The notes beneath the pieces are model-generated. The model searched no databases. It was not told where the DNA came from and was given only the letters and a program-made list of their open reading frames with translations. This document shows positions 35,565 to 46,979 of a DNA stretch of 64,000 nucleotides, piece after piece. Every line of letters starts with the position of its first letter. The first letter of the stretch is position 1. The DNA lies in the NCBI GenBank assembly GCA_007922305.1, contig ML677335.1, positions 38,880,642 to 38,944,641 on the forward strand, written 5' to 3'. A program made the translations under genes and the position numbers. This DNA comes from Dermatemys mawii (Eukaryota > Chordata > Testudines > Dermatemydidae).

Positions 35565-37235
35565 TCCCTAGGTTAAAGGACGGGGGAAGAGTGAGCAATA
35601 GTAAGTGTCTAATTATTAGATTTCATTTCAAAAAGTGTTATTGTCTGCCAGGAGACGTCACTTTGGCCAGCATGGACCAAGAAACAAAACAGTGTCTGTC
35701 ACAGCCAGTTTGGGGTATCCTTGGTGCTGTCGTAGCTCACTACAAGGAGTCTGTATGGGAATAAGGAAAGCCATCCCTTCTCCTCTGTCTGCCATGCTGG
35801 CACCTCTTTCCTTCTGCCAGGGTTAAAATGGTGGCCAAACAGAGTGGCCAATGGAGAGCAGCTTTCAGGTGTAGGCGCAGCACATGATTTTATATTGGAT
35901 CCTGCGTAAGTGATTAACCTAAAGGTCAACACAGTCTTAGGCACCCATAGTAGACTAAAGGCTCCATTCTGTTCCCACTGAAGACAATGATGAATCAAGA
36001 GCAGAATTGGGTCCAGTGTAGTCCAAACCTAGGCCCTATATATGGGTTTTCTAATTCAGTATGTGCAGCAAGCCTGAACTAAGGGGCCTTCCTCAACCCA
36101 TCCACAGTCTTTGACATGACTGCTGACCTCACAGGGCCTAGCTCTCATCTGCTCCCTCAAGGGCAGAGAGTTTATACTATCCTCAGGGAAGGACAGATAT
36201 TACCCATCCTGAAGTGAAATTTGGTGTTCCTCTGCTTATCCTCCGGAGGTTCCTCCATAGAGCAGCTGCTCTGTTCACAAAAGAGCATGTGCTAGAAACA
36301 ACAATCAAGCCATGCAGTGCTGCCTAGAGGATGGTACAAGCACATTGTGGCTCTCACATGAGATCCAATGCAACACATTTAGCTGCTGCATCACCTTCCT
36401 TTGCAGTGTCTATACACTCTTACCGCCTGGATCTTTCAGCTGCTCCATCCTGTCCCTGTGGAATAGTCTGGTTGTTCATATCCTTGACCTGGCCTCTTGC
36501 TGGTCCTCCGACACTTGCAGCATGTTGTCAGTGACAAATGACTCCAGTGGTACAGTATAAAAACAAGGGGAAAGGGAAACAAGCAACCACCAGTCAATCT
36601 CACTCTAAAGAAAGGAACACAGCATTCAAAACAGTGCTGCTGCCTCCATTTGCTGCCACCGATCTCTCTATAATAAATAGTCCTGCACATGTGTTTGTTA
36701 TTAGGGGATCTTTTCCAAGTTAAATTCTCAGTCACTCTGGTTCATCCCTGCCACCTTTCCCCTGCACCATGCAGATTTCCCTTCTATATTTTCTCTTTTC
36801 TTTGTGAATTTAGTGCTACATGACCTGTGCCTGACAGATAGCCCTGGAGACCACCTACCCTTCTCTGCAGCCTCGGATTATATACAATGCAGGCAGCAGC
36901 AAAACATTCTTCCCCGGCCCATCTCATTAATATCAAGATGTCAGGGCCACTTTGGAGGGCAAGAACGTTATGTTCTGGTGCTTCAGTAAAGGGGATGCCT
37001 GTCCAGTCGGAATGGGACTGGGCTCATTTCACAAACAGGGCCACCAGACAGTAATATGTATTTGATTTCAGCTATTTGCATCATACTGTCAAAAAAGAAA
37101 AAAAAAGTCAGTGAAATATTCAAGGCAATAAAAACAACAATCACTGTGATTGTAGGGACCTTGTATATACTTCTTGTGCCTAGTTTCAGCAAGTTAAATG
37201 GGAGCAGGAGCAAGCCCCTGATGTGGTTTGTAATA
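35565..37235. other. No gene recognised
   Basis: ORFs of 60-99 codons overlap on both strands without motifs. A Chompy-type scrap is near 35965-36015. Otherwise nothing identifiable. Confidence 0.4.
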
Positions 37236-37239
37236 GGGT

Positions 37240-37704
37240 TGGCTGGCTCCTGAGTGCCCCCTTGTGGCCAGAGATGCCTCTGCAATGCCCTGCTATCACT
37301 TTCTCCCCTCTTCAGGACCCTTTACACAGCCTCCACACATCCTTTTTGTAGTCAGAATACCACCGCCACCACCTTTGGGACTGGCTTTATCCACAGAAGA
37401 AAAAATGCAAGGTCCCAAACTGAAGTCCAAACAAACAGTCCCCCCAGACCTTCCAGTTTTAAGCCTTCCCTGCTCTGGCAGGCCACTCCCAAACTCTCTG
37501 GCTATTGTCTCTGTCCTAACGCCCTCTCTGCTGAAGACTGCTCACGCCTAGCAGTATATGATCACTGAGAAGTCGCAGTCTCTCTTCCCTGCAGCCTACT
37601 GCTGCTTTTTAAAGGGCAATCGAACGGATCTCTGTCCCATGTGGCTCACTCTGTAACTAGGGTTGGTTAGCCCCAGCCTTCAAGGAGCAAGCCACACTAC
37701 TACA
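37240..37704 (-). mobile_element. LTR-like element
   Basis: Starts TGGCTGG and ends ACTACA, giving TG...CA. The left part has 'gagtgcccccttgtggcca', which I recall from turtle LTRs. On the minus strand a TTTAAAA box near 37605 could serve as a TATA element. Flanks do not match (AGGGT and TCATT), so boundaries may be a few bases off or the duplication has decayed. ORFs of 95-104 codons here are incidental. Confidence 0.5.
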
Positions 37705-37991
37705 TCATTCTAGTTTTTGGCCAGTGTCTGAGGGTAGCATTGCCGTCTGACATCACTCTAAGCAGTGTCAGATGACAGAGGTGGATATGTTAAAAGGGAC
37801 TAAACCCTGACCAGGTTTGCTTATTTGTCTTTATCTAAACAGTGGTTTTTGTTTTTTTCCTCCCATCCCTAATACATGTTTTGTGACTTTCGCTTTCACA
37901 CAGTTTGTTCCATTGTTACCTCATTCTCATCCCACCCCATTTGCTTTTTGTCCTGATACCTAGACTGTAAACCCCCTTGGGAAGGCTGTTA

Positions 37992-39019
37992 GGATCCACA
38001 AAGGAACATAGGCACCTACATCTGGCTTGAGGAGCTTATGTCCTGTGTTTAGGCACTACTGTAATACACAAAACTCCTCCCAGGCTGCCATCTAGCCCTG
38101 TAGGAGCATCAACTCACTTGGTGCCTTCATTTTTCCTGTAAAAGTCCCCTGTTTCTCTCTCTGAGCATGTGCACTGCTGCCTCAGGTGGGCTTCTGGACA
38201 ACTATCTCACTGCTAAACCCTGCACTATCCTCAAACCAGAGGAAAATGGGTGGGGGAATGCCTGTCTCCCAGATGAGCCCTGCAGGGAAGACATGCTCCC
38301 CACAAAATGGCGGGGGCAGAGGGCTCTAACCTTTAGCCCTATGGTTGGGATACTATGTGGGAAACCATGATTCAGCTTCCCCTTCCCCGCCTCCCCAACC
38401 TGAGGAGAAGGGAGCTGAGTAGAGATCTCCCACATCTCAGGTGAGCTTCCTAGTCACTGGACTAGGTGATGTTCTGATGTGGAACTCTGTTGAGGCCAGT
38501 CCACTTTAATTAAATATTAATTGGACCAGAGAGTGAGAATCACTGTACAGTCCAGTGGATAAAGGCACTTACCTGAGAGGTGAAAAACCTCTGTTCAAAC
38601 CCTCTCTCCTCATCAGGCAGAAGGGGGAATTGAACTGGTGTCTATACCCCAGCTGGGTAGTCTAGCCACTAAGCTAAAGGTTATAAATGGAGACCTCCTC
38701 TGTCCCATTTCTTGTGGAGTAGGGTGAGGGATCTAAGCTACCTGATTCCAGGAGGGGATTCCCAGGGATGCTAGCAGAGATAGGTGCCTAATCCCATGAG
38801 GGGGGAGACGGTTTAGGACACAACCTTCTCATTGGCATCTCCTATTGGCTAGCTTAGGTGGCTCCTTGCCTAGTGTGCAGGCTTGTGTTGACCCTATTCT
38901 TAGGTGTCTCTCCTCCCATTTATGAGGAGGGAACATGGGCACCCAGCTCAGGTTTGGTGGATCCCAGGGGTTTTGAAGGTGCCTTGAGCATTACAACACT
39001 TAAGTTCCTTTGTTGATCC
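37992..39019. mobile_element. 1-kb DNA element with terminal inverted repeats
   Basis: GGATCCACAAAGGAAC at 37992-38007 is the inverse of 39004-39019 at 15 of 16 positions. Between them are no transposase motifs. At 38547-38601 a tRNA-like segment occurs: an A-box-like 'cagtccagtgga' and, 33 bases on, a B-box-like CTGTTCAAACC. The element may have picked up a SINE or evolved with a tRNA-like part. The class is uncertain, perhaps Harbinger. Confidence 0.55.
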
Positions 39020-39021
39020 AG

Positions 39022-41030
39022 GCCTGGGTTTCTTGTGAGTTTTTTGTACAGTACCGATCACAATGGGGCCTGATCCTCCACAAGAGTTAGCATGTGCTTT
39101 CTTACTGGAAATACAGTGCCATGTTCTCCCAGAACTCTAAAAGTAAGGAAATTGAAAGAGAATAAGGCTTTTAATCCTGTGCCTCACGATGCTCCCAAGT
39201 CATGCCGTAATTTCCCATCTCTCCACCATCTGCACTGTTTTAATGTTCCAACATTCCCTCCACTTCCCTCTCCCCTTCCTTGTAGCATAAACAGAGCCAG
39301 TCCTGACTAGATCTCCCCTAGTATTTATTTTTTGCAGGGTGGTGGATGATGAGGGTAGCTCGTAAAGACAGCGTAGAATATCCTTTTGAGCCTCGTTCTT
39401 TGTACGTACACAGTCTCATTACCAGCATTTATTCCAACAATGCAACATGGTAATTAATTCTCTTAAATTAATTAGTGTCACAGAGGGGAGGAGGAGCTGC
39501 AGATCACAATAGACATGTTAACAATCAGCATTTCCATGGGCTGGTTGCTGTTTGTGTGTTTATTCATATTTGTATCATTGCTGTTAGAACAGGTTTAATT
39601 AGAGTTTGGAAACTGAGCCTTTGCTTTTAGTGTCATCATGGGTAGGTGGCTAACAGTAAGTCATTTCAAGTGAGGAGGCGGCCCCATTCCTTCAGTTATG
39701 TCAGATAATTGTTAAGGTTTCAACACTTAAGAGCCTTACCAATTAAAAACGGGGCAGATGAGTCTCCTAGTTGTCCAAGCCTCTCTAAATCAATGTCAAT
39801 AAATAATATTCCTTACGACTTAGATATTTTTCCAATTTAATCAATTTTGCAAATCAGGCTGATGCCCTTAATTGATCTTGTTCACTTCTAATATTGTCTG
39901 TCATTCTCCTATGCTTTGCACCTGCATTTTCCTGTCATCTCATTTTGCAGCAAGCCAGAGACACAATACTTACCACCCTCCACTAATTCTTTATTATATC
40001 TCTGCATTTAAAAAACCCACAAAAAACTTGACTAAGGAACATATTGATAGTACAGTATAGCTAAGCCATGTGGCACACACTGCAAGTTTTCTATAAGGTG
40101 TCAGACAGAGCTGAACTTTTGGCTGGATCCTGTCATTTGAACTAATCTATTTCTGCTAGGAAACATGTTGGCAGTGGCAGGTGAAGGTCTTTATGGTCTC
40201 ACTGAAACAACAATATCCCCACTAAGGCTTCAGAGAACAGCCAAGTATTGACCACAAGAAAAAGGAGAGAAACAGCAGATTGCAAGAGCTGACAGGAAAC
40301 CCAATTTCCCTGACTGCTTAGTTGGGTATATGAAAAGGTCAGACCTACACTGCAAAAATTGTTTTGAACCTTTATACAAAAAACCCCCCCAAAATAAACT
40401 GTTCTAATTTCCCCTCAAAGAATTCCAGCTCATTCTTGCAGGTGGACAAACAGTTCACTTGCATTTTTATCACAAGTCTTTCTGCTGGTAGATCTGCATA
40501 CTGTTTGATGGGGTATCTTTCTTGGGAGAGCCGTCTGCACTTGATAACAAGAGGTGATATGAAATAACACTACCAAATCTCAGTGCAATTTCTCTCCAAA
40601 GGGATCTTTTGTTCTGACTCATTTACTTACTATCCAAGTGTATAACATGACAAGAGTTTCTTTCTTATCCCCAGAAGCAAGCAGCATCTAACTTATGTTA
40701 CATTAATCTTAGTTTAGTTAGTGTTTGCCCATGACTCTGAAAGTATAAGTTCTTATCCATTAAGAAACTAGCCTGTATTAATTGGAGGTATTTCATTATA
40801 CCAGAGGAAGAATTTCCCCTTTCCTTAAAGGAAAAAAAAAAAAAAAAAAAGCAGGATGTACGCTATAGACCCATCTTGAGTAAATATATTAGGATGAAAT
40901 TCTACTCAAATCCATTTGAGTTCTAATATTCTGCTTTCTTTACATGCAAGAAACTCCAGAGCAGGCAGAACAAGCAATGGTACAAACAGCAGCAAAGCAG
41001 ATTTAGATTTTTTTTTTTTAAACCCACTTC
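39022..41030. other. No gene recognised; A-tract and possible conserved block
   Basis: 39400-39700 is repeat-poor and rich in paired homeodomain-type sites ('ttaaattaattagtg' near 39463-39477). This would fit a conserved enhancer, untested. A run of 19 A lies at 40832-40850. No meaningful ORF. Confidence 0.4.
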
Positions 41031-41036
41031 CTAACT

Positions 41037-41360
41037 GCAAGAACAGTGGGACAATGGAACAGACGGCCTAAGGAGCGGAAGCTTTTTCCCTGGAGGCTTT
41101 CAAAAGGAATCATAGAATATCAGGGTTGGAAGGGACCTCAGGAAGTTCAATCCCCTGCTCAAAGCACAACCAGTCCTCAACTAAATCATCCCAACCAGGG
41201 CTCTGTCAAGCCTGACCTTAAAAACCTCTAAGGAAGGAGATTCCACCACCTCCCTAGGTAACCCATTCCTAGATGGCTTAGACACAACAAATCCTGCATC
41301 TTAGCACTGAGTTAAACTAGATGACCCCGTGGTCATTTCTAACCCTATGGTTCTACGAGC
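41037..41360 (+). mobile_element. CR1 3' fragment, sense, interrupted by an antisense CR1
   Basis: The left piece (41037-41105) reads 'gggacaatggaacagacggc' and 'ctggaggctttcaaaag'. The right piece (about 41285-41360) reads 'ttaaactagatgaccccgtg' and 'taaccctatggttctac'. Together they are the 3' end of one CR1 in sense. Confidence 0.65.
41106..41284 (-). mobile_element. Nested CR1 3' fragment, antisense
   Basis: Begins 'aatcatagaatatcagggtt' and continues 'ggaagggacctcaggaagtt', the reverse complement of the CR1 3' terminus. It extends to about 41284 ('gtaacccattcctagatgg'). It lies inside a sense CR1, so it is the younger of the two. Confidence 0.7.
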
Positions 41361-41364
41361 TAGA

Positions 41365-42760
41365 CTTAGAAAAGAGAAACAAAGGAGTAATAAGAGAATG
41401 AACCTTGAATAATTCTGCTTACCCCTGCCATATCCCACAAGTGGGCCATGAGCACAATAATCAGTTATTCCAGTAACTTGTTATACATCTCAAAGTTCTG
41501 AATAAGTATAATGAAGTAACAAGATATTATTGCTAAAACATAGAGCAGACTATTTCATTACATATAAAATAGATTTAGTTTAACTTGCAGTGTTTGAATT
41601 CCTGAAATATTTAGCAAACATTCATTGGCTAAGAGAGAAAACAGCTGGACTGAACAATGGCTACAAAATATTGCAGTGATTTCCTTTTCTATAATTTACT
41701 TCAGTGAATGACTTTGAACAACAACATCGTATGACTACTTTTCATAATGCATTTTAATGTCATGGAATGTTTGTGGAAACATGGCACACTGGCAATTGCT
41801 TGTTTACAGGAGCTTAGAAATATTTCCATTCTGATCATTAATAGGATTCATGTGATGGTTTCTCAATCTGCATTCATTTCTCTCTCCCGCGCCCCCTCAA
41901 AACTGCTGTAACTATGTCACACACTCCCCATTAACTCAGGGCCAGACTCTTGGACAAGCTTTGAACCAGGCCCTTCATAAGCATTTTCTGTGGAGTTGAC
42001 AGAACCAATCTGGAAAAGTTCAGGTACTGCAGATGTGGAGAAACTAATATGCAAAAGCAAGCATTGCTGTACATGAAATTGCCACATTTGGTATGTTTTT
42101 AAACTCCCTTTATGTTGGTCTCTTCAGCACAAATTAAATTGCACTAACATGTCCAGGCAAGCAGGGAATAATATTGCTTTAGAATATTAAGCTAATTATA
42201 ATAAAATATATATGAATGATAATCATCCTCTGTGTGATATTTTTAGGATATTAACAACCCATTTTATTGCCTGTATAATTCAGCCTATCAGCATTGAGGG
42301 AATGCCAGTCCTACAGGCTCGACAATGGATCCCAAACATGTTCCTGTATCATGTGATTTACACACTGGTGCCTCTGGAAGCCATTTTAGTTTGTCAGCAA
42401 CCACAAGCTAAAACTAAGATCATCAGAATCTTGAAATGAAGAAATAGACCCTGGTAGAGGAAGAGGAAATTCCTTTGAAATTCTTGGGGATGGATGAGTG
42501 GAATTCATTAGTCCCTTTAAAAGATTTGAGAAGTGCTTTGTAGCAGAGGAAATATGCTAGTGGTCCTGTGGGCAAATAAATTGTACCTATCATTGAATGG
42601 AGAGACACTTCGCTCAAATTTGACAAATAGTTTCAGCCAAATAAGGAATGGGAGAAAAATTGAAAATCAAAAGGGCTCATTTAGAACGTTTCATTTTGAA
42701 TGGAGATTTCATTTTAAAAAGGTCATCTGGTTTAACCCAAATGCTTCAAAACTGTTTCAA
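41365..42760. other. No gene recognised
   Basis: AT-rich. The last 150 bases resemble the AT-rich dispersed family. ORFs of 67-82 codons only. Confidence 0.4.
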
Positions 42761-42767
42761 TTTTTTG

Positions 42768-42799
42768 TTTCAGCCTTTTAATAAAAAAAAAGGCTGAAA
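42768..42799. repeat. Short perfect hairpin
   Basis: TTTCAGCCTTTT (42768-42779) pairs fully with AAAAGGCTGAAA (42788-42799) over an 8-nt A-rich loop. It could be a small inverted duplication; no function is implied. Confidence 0.7.
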
Positions 42800-42987
42800 A
42801 CACAACCCTGTCTCCTTCCCCACCTCCAGATAGTCATTCAACTCTACACCTAGGTAATCCCTTGGAGGTCACTTATCTGAATACTGACCCTGCTCAGCCT
42901 AACCCAGCATGGTTTATGAAAACTGACACGATAGCACAACAGTAAGGTGAGTCTGCAGACAATTAGTAGCACCAATAGATTACAAGG

Positions 42988-43373
42988 AGAGCTGGGTAGA
43001 AAATGATTTTCCCATCTCACAAAAATTGTAAATGTTGAAAAGTTTTCCCATCCCAATAAAGATGAAAAGTTGAAGATTGTTTTTGGATTTTTGTTTTTGA
43101 AACAAATAAAATTCAGTTCAGTAACACATTTAGATAATTTTTAAATATTTGTGATATGCTAATTAAAGTAAAAATTGTAAAGAGTCAATAAGTTTGGAAA
43201 CCAATTGTTTTTGACCAGAAGAAAGTGAATTTTGCATTTGGAAAATTCTAAAAACAAATTCAACATATTTTCTAGTAAAACAAATTGTCAACCCTTTCCT
43301 GTAAGAAATTTAGGTTTTAACAACTCATTCTCAACAAAAATGTTTTATTGGAAAACTTCCAACCAACTCTGAT
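42988..43373. mobile_element. AT-rich MITE-like element with inverted ends
   Basis: Left end 'agagctgggtagaaaatg' and right end 'ttccaaccaactctg' are an imperfect inverted repeat (AGAGxTGGxTxGAA). The interior is A/T-rich with many TTTT/AAAA words. Probably the full form of the family at 22083 and 62609. Confidence 0.5.
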
Positions 43374-43374
43374 T

Positions 43375-43490
43375 GCAAGCTCTTTGGGGCAGGGACCATC
43401 CTTTTGTTCTGTTTTTGTACACTGCTTAGCATAGTAGGATCCTGGTCCTGACTCAGACTCCTAAGCACTATGCTATGCAAATAATACATA
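43375..43490 (+). repeat. MIR-like 3' tail, sense
   Basis: 'caagctctttggggcaggga', 'ttctgtttttgtacactgc' and 'atcctggtcctgactcagac' followed by an A/T-rich end: the tail of the CORE-SINE type at 26172. Confidence 0.7.
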
Positions 43491-43494
43491 CATA

Positions 43495-44100
43495 ACTAAA
43501 CATAACAGTTATAGATATGCTTTGAGATATTTACCATAATTATATAATTTGTAAACATCTGTCTCACCAAATTTACTCCCACTCAACTCCACCACATGCC
43601 CAGGCAAAAGTTTTAGGGAGGGTTAGGTTTTCAAACTCTGTTCTGTTTAATATCTATTCATGACATTCTTTATAGCCATCTGCTTCCAAGGATTTTGCTT
43701 GTAAAGACCTCCAAATATGGCCTTCTTTTGCTATGTTTCATCTGAAACAAGTGTGATAAAACAAAGGGTTTCTTTTTCTGACAGTTTAAAGAATTCCACT
43801 GTTACTCTCTCATGCGGTAGGTAAGAATAATTACTCCTGGAAAGGATAGACAGACACTTGGTATTCCATTCCAAAAGGAGAGCCTTGGAGACTCCAAGGC
43901 TGGACTAGAGATTTTATATCTGCAGTTCTGACTCAGAGTACTGCAAGGCTATTTTAATAGCATGAAAGCTGTTTTTGATTCTACAAAACCAGGAGAGAGC
44001 AAAGGAGGTTGCTTTGGAAAAAAAAAAATAAAGCAAGGCCAAATACAAAGATGCTGCCTATATCGCCACATCCAATAAAGCCAACAAATGCAGATGGTTC
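43495..44100. other. No gene recognised
   Basis: Nothing identifiable; an A-tract at about 44018-44028. Confidence 0.4.
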
Positions 44101-44155
44101 ATATATTCCAAGGCCAGAAGGGACCACTGTGATCATCTAGTCTAACTGCCTATTC

Positions 44156-44552
44156 CAATGGTTCTCAATCTTTCCAGACTACTGTACCCCTTTCAGAAGT
44201 CTGATCTGTTTTGCGTACCCAAAGTTTCACCTCACTTAAAAACTACTTGCATATAAAATACAAAAAAAAAGTGTCACAGTACACTATTAGTGAAACATGG
44301 CTGACTCATTTTTACCATGTAATTATCAAATAAAAATGATTGGAATATAAATATTGTAATTAAATTTCAGTGTGTAGTACGTAGAGCAGTATAAACAAGT
44401 TACTGTATGAAATTTTAGTTTGTACTGATTTTGCTGGAGTTTTTTATGTAACCTGATGTAAAACTAGGCCAATATCTAAATAAGTTGATGTACCTCAAGG
44501 AAGACTCCTGTGTACCCCCAGGGGTACACATACCCCTGGTTGAGAACCACTG
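44156..44552. mobile_element. Non-autonomous hAT element with 8-bp duplication
   Basis: Ends CAATGGTTCTCAA and TTGAGAACCACTG are inverted repeats with one mismatch. Flanks GCCTATTC (44148-44155) and GCCTATAC (44553-44560) match at 7 of 8. 397 bp, no transposase. Inserted in the CR1. Confidence 0.85.
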
Positions 44553-44583
44553 GCCTATACAATAGAGGCCATATAACAGTGGT

Positions 44584-44828
44584 GTGCTGTGTGTCAAAGG
44601 TTGCCAATCAGGGTAATAAGCTGGTGGGTCATGAGACATTTTGTTTACATTGACCATCCACAGGCACAGCCCCCTGCAGCTCTCAAAAGCCATGGTTCAC
44701 CATTTCCAGCCACTGGGAGCTACAGGGGCAGAGGAGAATATGCCTGCAAACAGTCAATGTAAACAAAATATGTCTCATGGCCTACCAGCAGATTACTCGG
44801 ATGGGCCACGTACCAAAAGTTGCCACCG
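44584..44828. mobile_element. Inverted-repeat DNA element (hAT-like)
   Basis: About 75-bp inverted ends: 'catgagacattttgtttaca' near 44632-44651 faces 'tgtaaacaaaatatgtctca' near 44757-44776, and the outer parts ('aaaggttgcca' against 'gttgcca') also pair. No clear duplication. Inserted in the same CR1. A 72-codon ORF over it is incidental. Confidence 0.65.
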
Positions 44829-45129
44829 CACCCTAGAATTTCCCCAAAATAATTCCTAGAGCATTTTTTAGAAATACATTCAATGTTGATTTTAAAATGG
44901 CCAGTGATGGAAAATCCACCACAAACCCTTGGTAAATTGTTCCAATGGTTAATTACTCTCACTATTAAAAATGTACACCTTATTTCCACTCCGAGAAACC
45001 CCTTCAGTTTAAATGCACTAATAAAATTAGGTCTTGGAAGAAGCAACTGGTTTTGCCTAATAAAAGGCTGCAGATGGTTTGCTAAGATATGCCATGAGGA
45101 ATCCCATCTCTTGAACAGTAAGTTTTATA

Positions 45130-46160
45130 GCTCCAAAAAGAAAACTATGAGGAATACTTATCAAGACTCATGCTTTACGGCATAAACTGTGGCAATCAAA
45201 GAGGAATGTTTTCCCCTGCATGTACAGCATTCCCTAGTAGTCCATTTTTTATATACATGCTGATGGCACCTCTCAAAAGCATTATGTACTGCCCACTAAT
45301 GGAGTCAGGTTATTGGAATAAAAGGACCTGTAACCCGATATGATGCTTTATTTTATTTCAACATCTGTGTTTAGTCACTGAAAGCAGTGAGAAAATAGAA
45401 GAGATAAGATTCCAAGAACAACATGAATTCAGCCTAACTAAACTTCTCGTGCATTATGACATATATAGTTTATGATATGAATGGTGACATGTTATGCTAC
45501 ACATGGAACCAAAAAACCCAATAGGAAATAGTACATATGCGCAAGCTAGTCTTGCGGTTGAAATCCTGACTATTGCGTTTCCCACTTTGGGATCATTTTA
45601 ATTGTAGAACCTTAATTTTGCTTTAAACACATGCAGTGGTTTTGTTTGGTTGCTTGCATTTAGCTTTCTAAGACTGCCCACAGAAAAGGAAAAAAAGATA
45701 ATATCCAACACTGTTTCATTGTGGAACTTATAAGCTCCACTGGCTTGATCAGCAGAGCTCGTTGCTGCAGAGCATTTGAGCTTGTGAAGCTTATAACCTA
45801 TAGACCAAATCCTGCTCAATTTACAGATCTAAATCCTACCACTGAATTCAATTGGACTGTCTGTGCATGGAAGGTGAACAAGAGGACTTGCACTTGACTT
45901 GCTGCATACACACACATACAGTGCATCTGTATTTATAGAAGTATCTGTAGGCCTAATGTTTTCTACTGCACGCCCCCAAGGTGCAAGTTTCAAATGGTCA
46001 AATCCGTGCTTAATCAAAACTAATACCACTTTTCAAAGCGCATAAAAGCAGTAGATCTCAAGGAGGATTTTGTCTATACCACATTTCAAACTGTTTCACT
46101 CTTGGATACTGACCACAATGAGCATCATGATGCTGAATTTCTGTTGTCTGCAGGATTCAA
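45130..46160. other. No gene recognised
   Basis: Contains no element I can bound. Short ORFs only. Confidence 0.4.
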
Positions 46161-46162
46161 GC

Positions 46163-46284
46163 CTTATTCTTTGATCCTGCAAAGCTTTACACGCATGCTT
46201 AATTTAACACACTATAAGGAGTCCCCTGTAACAGTGAGTCTCAGGGTGTAAAGCTAGGAATGTGCATAGATCACTGCAGAAGCA
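46163..46284. repeat. Chompy-like palindromic element, diverged
   Basis: 'gatcctgcaaagctttacac' and 'gcatgcttaatttaacacac' are the left arm of a palindromic family that I recall as Chompy (Harbinger MITE of crocodilians and turtles). The right arm is weak. Confidence 0.45.
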
Positions 46285-46292
46285 ACCCCAAT

Positions 46293-46975
46293 TTTTAAGC
46301 TCTTTGGGGCAGAGACTTTGTATTTATACCTGTTTGTAAGGCACTACTGGGGCACTTCCTCCTTCCTGCTCTGGGGATTAGCTCCTTCCAGGTCCAACAC
46401 CCACTTCTGCTGCTCGGTCTTGAACCTTGCCACGTCTTTCTTTCTTTCTTTCTTTCTCTGCAGCTCATGTAGTCTCTCTTCATAGCTTGGCCACCCAGCA
46501 AAGTCACTATAGTCCTCCACCACAGGGCACCAATGTCCTACTGGACAACTGTCCTAGGCAGTCTTCTGGCTCCTGTGCCTGGTCTGTGCCACTTCCCCAA
46601 CACGGGAATCCTAAAACAGCAGCTAAGGGCTGCTTTCCACTTTGCCTCTATCCTACTCTTTTCCCACCCTTATCTGGATACATTCCACCTCCCCACAACC
46701 TGACTTCTAGTTTCTCCCTTACTCCCTCATTTCATTCTCTGAAATGAGTACAGATCTCTACACTGCAGCCCCCTCTGTTCCTAGCTTCAGACCAGCTCAG
46801 GCTTTCCAGTCCAGCTGGGCTCCATCTTCTATTAGGGCTTGCCAAGCCAGACTAATTTTCCCTCCGGTGCGGCCTACCAGGTTAATTAGCCCCTTCCCAG
46901 CTATCTTAACCCTTTCAAGTGAGGGGCGGAGTGAACACATAAAGCACTGTTGATGTTATACAAATAGATGATAAT
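46293..46975 (+). repeat. MIR-like 3' tail, sense, split by an LTR
   Basis: The left piece 'taagctctttggggcagaga' (to 46344) and the right piece 'aagcactgttgatgttatac' (from 46940) are consecutive parts of the MIR-like tail. The 595-bp segment between is a later insertion. Confidence 0.6.
46345..46939 (-). mobile_element. LTR-like insertion related to 18778-19431
   Basis: Shares with the solo LTR at 18778 a block reading 'gggattagctccttccag' (there 'gggaattagctcttccag') and an end with 'taaccctttcaagtgaggg'. Flanks TAAGGCAC (46337-46344) and TAAAGCAC (46940-46947) match at 7 of 8. That is longer than usual for an LTR, so the exact end could be 2-3 bases off. A CTTT microsatellite lies inside. 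ORFs across it are incidental. Confidence 0.6.
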
Positions 46976-46979
46976 TTAC

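Larger units (their letters stand above)
44102..45125 (-). mobile_element. CR1 LINE 3' part, antisense, carrying two DNA transposons
   Basis: Starts 'aaggccagaagggaccactg' at the left, the antisense CR1 3' terminus, and resumes at about 44831 with 'tagaatttccccaaaataat' and 'aatccaccacaaacccttgg'. Collinear CR1 sequence is thus broken by a hAT element (44156-44552) and a second inverted-repeat element (about 44584-44828). CR1 was here first. Confidence 0.75.

Noticed and set aside
38547..38601. Independent tRNA gene
   Set aside because: A- and B-box-like words only; no acceptor stem, and it lies inside a repeat.
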